From the NCBI GenBank assembly GCA_937969505.1, contig CALBWA010000024.1:1-64000 (forward strand): DNA of 64,000 nt, in the 5' to 3' direction. Position 1 is the stretch's first letter. Every line of letters begins with the position of its first letter. Shown here piece by piece: positions 62,188 to 64,000 of this stretch. Source of the DNA: an uncultured Erythrobacter sp. (GTDB lineage Bacteria > Pseudomonadota > Alphaproteobacteria > Sphingomonadales > Sphingomonadaceae). The translations under genes and the position numbers were made by a program. Below the pieces are notes generated by a model. The model ran no database searches. It was not told where the DNA came from and was given only the letters and a program-made list of their open reading frames with translations.

Positions 62188-63006
62188 TCAGGCAGTTTTG
62201 ACGACCGAAATCAGTCCTTCGTTCAACCATTGGCCCAGCATTGCACCCGCAGCCATGGCGGCGTCCTGCAGCGCCTCGTCCGACGGTTGCTGGTTGCCGG
62301 ATGTTTGGTCGGCAAGCATCTGGCAAATCTCGCCGTAGCTGCGTCCTTCCTGCGCTGCTGCAAAGGCGCGTGCCTGTGCAGCATCAACCATCATGAACAC
62401 TGGTCGGTCGCCTTCGCGCCAGACAATGCAACCGCGCTCACTTTCAAGCGCCTTCTCCAGCTCGTCCGCGGGCCCATCTCCGGCTGAAATCGTTTGCCAG
62501 ACAGCATGCAAATCATGCTGGACGGTGCCTGACGTGCTGCCGGGAAGAAACTCGACTACCATCGCGCCCCAGTCAGCTTCTTCAAATTGCTCCGTTGCTG
62601 CGGCGAATCCTTGTGCCGTCATTGGATCCACGTCATCTGCTCGCGATGTCCTCAACATGGCCCATTCCAGCCAAGCCAGCTCAGCGACCACCGACCGATC
62701 CACAAACAGAGCTTGGCAGGTCTCAGCAAAGCCGTAACCGGCTTCATCAATCGTCCAGCCTGCCGGGGGATGGGTTATGACGTGATGGATTGCAGCCTGC
62801 TTGAACGCCTCTTCTCCCACCCACAAACGGGTGCGTTCGTAGGTGCTGTTTACGGCATCCACCACTGCCGACCGATAATTGCTGCGATAGACATCCATTC
62901 CGGCGACCTGCCGCGCATTCCATTGATCTGGTGGCGGAGTGTTTTCATCCAGCACTTGCGCCATAAATGCTTTCTGTGCGCGCTGAAGAGCACTACTATC
63001 ACTCAT
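62188..63006 (-). CDS. DUF2063 (HvfC/BufC-type) partner of a DUF692 enzyme
   Basis: A 272-residue helical protein. The N-terminal DUF2063 domain (about 7-95) has QRAQKAFMAQVLD, MDVYRSNYRSAVVDAVNSTYERTRLWVGEEAF and HHVITHPPAGWTIDEAG. It is the usual partner that helps MNIO (DUF692) enzymes recognise their precursor peptide. Start ATG 63006 overlaps the DUF692 stop by four bases, which supports a complex. No precursor peptide is seen downstream. Confidence 0.88.
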   Translation of the reverse strand: MSDSSALQRAQKAFMAQVLDENTPPPDQWNARQVAGMDVYRSNYRSAVVDAVNSTYERTRLWVGEEAFKQAAIHHVITHPPAGWTIDEAGYGFAETCQALFVDRSVVAELAWLEWAMLRTSRADDVDPMTAQGFAAATEQFEEADWGAMVVEFLPGSTSGTVQHDLHAVWQTISAGDGPADELEKALESERGCIVWREGDRPVFMMVDAAQARAFAAAQEGRSYGEICQMLADQTSGNQQPSDEALQDAAMAAGAMLGQWLNEGLISVVKTA

Positions 63007-63866
63007 ACCGAAACGCGTTGCCCCGAGGGCTGAATAGCATCGCAAGCGATACTGCGCGCCAGGTCCAGCTCTGCCAGAAGTTCCGGGAGCGGAGGTATCT
63101 TGTCATCTCGCTCAATCATTGTCGCAACCGGATGATCAATCATCGCACAAGCCTGCGCATAGAGTTTCCAAACCGGCTCAACCACTTCGCGGTCATGCGT
63201 ATCTATGATGAAGTCGCCCCTCTCACCGCGCGGGGTATGGCCGGCAAGATGAATCTGACGCACACGCTCAAGGGGGAGCCCGGCAAGGTAATCTTGCGCT
63301 GAAAAGCCATGATTTTGCGCGCTGACATAAATGTTGTTCACATCCAGCAACAAGAAACATCCGGTACGCTGTGCCATCGCGGCCAGAAAATCCCACTCGC
63401 TTAATTCGTCCTCGGGAAAGGTGACATAGCTTGATGGGTTTTCAAACAGCATTGGCCGGCCAAGCGCATCCTGTGCCCGTTCGATATTATCGCAAACAAC
63501 CGCCAATGCCTCGTGCGTTAATGGCAGCGGCAGCAGATCATGGCTGTTGTGCGCGCTGGTTCGCGTCCAGCAAAGATGATCCGACACCCACAGCGGTTGA
63601 ACCCGCTGCTCCAACCGTTTGAGCTGTCTCAGGTAATCAGCATCCAGGCCTTCTGCTGAACCGATCGACATTGAGACACCATGCATGATCACCGGATAAT
63701 GCGAGCGCACCTGCTCCAGAATGCGTAACGAGCGCCCTCCGTCAACCATGTAGTTTTCAGAAATGATCTCGACAAAATCGAGATCCACTTCGCCAGACAG
63801 CAAGGCGTCTTGATAAGCGGTCCTTAGACCCAGCCCGAAACCTGAAAACGGTTTGATAAATGTCAT
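63003..63866 (-). CDS. MNIO/DUF692 enzyme, BufB-type
   Basis: A 287-residue TIM-barrel protein of the multinuclear non-haem iron oxidative family. Conserved metal-binding blocks are DFVEIISENYM, IMHGVSMSIGS, VSDHLCW, LFENPSSYV, LLDVNNIYVSAQNHG, QIHLAGH and DTHDREV. In bufferin systems the enzyme modifies cysteines of a BufA peptide to make a copper-binding product. ATG 63866 has AAGG nine bases upstream; the longer frame reaching 63947 is not conserved. The precursor gene is not in the window and may lie beyond 64000. Confidence 0.93.
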   Translation of the reverse strand: MTFIKPFSGFGLGLRTAYQDALLSGEVDLDFVEIISENYMVDGGRSLRILEQVRSHYPVIMHGVSMSIGSAEGLDADYLRQLKRLEQRVQPLWVSDHLCWTRTSAHNSHDLLPLPLTHEALAVVCDNIERAQDALGRPMLFENPSSYVTFPEDELSEWDFLAAMAQRTGCFLLLDVNNIYVSAQNHGFSAQDYLAGLPLERVRQIHLAGHTPRGERGDFIIDTHDREVVEPVWKLYAQACAMIDHPVATMIERDDKIPPLPELLAELDLARSIACDAIQPSGQRVSV

Positions 63867-64000
63867 AATCGGACCTTTTTCAATGCAACAATCGTGGTGC
63901 GCAACTCCAATGCGACCCGACGGTGCTTGGAGGTCAGGGGTGCACACGCCGGGTCGCTAACCAGCGCACAAAAGACTTTGCGACCGGCTATGGTGTTGCT
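63863..64000 (-). CDS. possible 3' end of an upstream gene in the bufferin-like operon (partial)
   Basis: From the window edge a frame of 45 codons is open on the minus strand and ends at TGA 63865-63863, overlapping the bufB-type ATG by four bases, the coupling seen throughout this window. The end RRVALELRTTIVALKKVRL has no family I recognise and does not show the cysteine pattern of a BufA precursor. Whether it is a real gene cannot be decided from this much sequence. Confidence 0.3.
   Translation of the reverse strand, partial: SNTIAGRKVFCALVSDPACAPLTSKHRRVALELRTTIVALKKVRL

Noticed and set aside
1..64000. CRISPR arrays, insertion sequences, rRNA genes, long tandem repeats
   Set aside because: None seen on reading either strand; the only low-complexity coding repeats are the Lys/Ala stretch of the phasin and the acidic tail of the cytochrome.

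Overview
The window is chromosomal DNA from an alphaproteobacterium, most likely order Sphingomonadales and probably close to Erythrobacter/Altererythrobacter. This is inferred from gene content: a PhyR-NepR-EcfG general stress response locus, split GcvP and split MetH, ppx-rlmE adjacency, class I PHA synthase with a lysine/alanine-rich phasin, and many short LuxR/GNAT/desaturase genes of sphingomonad type. Genes are tightly packed, with many ATGA/TGATG overlaps. No insertion sequence, prophage, CRISPR array or replication origin is visible.

Layout. 1-1416: end of a valine-catabolism block (enoyl-CoA hydratase tail, small membrane protein, mmsB). 1403-4333: an Nmad3-family protein convergent to a nucleotidyltransferase and a polysaccharide flippase. 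4350-14817 (minus strand): a one-carbon supercluster. An ArsR-methyltransferase regulator, metF, metH N-part and metH C-part are translationally coupled; a tandem glycine riboswitch then leads gcvT-gcvH-gcvPA-gcvPB. A dyad upstream of the regulator is a likely operator. 14901-20039: rluE, roxA, an ABC-F ATPase, and a CsoR-type regulator with a glutaredoxin-MauE fusion behind a G-tract operator. 20156-20369: tRNA-Thr(CGT) and tRNA-Cys(GCA). 20507-25917: acyl-CoA thioesterase, crotonase, an unnamed five-gene cluster (membrane-tethered HTH, helical protein, membrane protein, RadC-like JAB protein, winged-helix protein) and an AlaC-like aminotransferase. 26062-29014: phaC and phasin, the latter with PhaR-like operator repeats across its promoter. 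29347-32710: clpS, lptF, lptG and a GNAT. 32724-35125: fatty acid desaturase and a divergent GNAT-like protein.

35254-39732 is the general stress response locus: a single-domain receiver, phyR, an HWE histidine kinase with a CHASE-type sensor, nepR and ecfG. I see EcfG-type promoters (GGAAC-N16-CGTT) before phyR and before nepR. The one before nepR is an inverted repeat that also reads towards the kinase gene. Between the receiver gene and phyR there is a probable small RNA on the minus strand: near-consensus EcfG promoter, 5' hairpin with a C-rich loop, and a 12-bp terminator stem followed by six U. This is the most interesting unlisted element in the window.

39825-46739: AI-2E family transporter, sodB, a dicarboxylate/amino-acid symporter, glmM-DUF1272-thiD, a LOG-family protein and tRNA-Gln(CTG). 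46795-49404: a divergent pair of a fold-type-I PLP enzyme and an ATP-grasp ligase, of unknown joint function. 49512-53182: ppx/gppA, rlmE, a membrane-anchored cytochrome c and pheA. 53259-60055: a MoxR operon (DUF4129, DUF4350, MoxR, DUF58, SpoIIM, RDD, GNAT). 60069-62173: isoaspartyl peptidase and a short-chain dehydrogenase. 62188-64000: a bufferin-type MNIO (DUF692) plus its DUF2063 partner, cut by the window edge.
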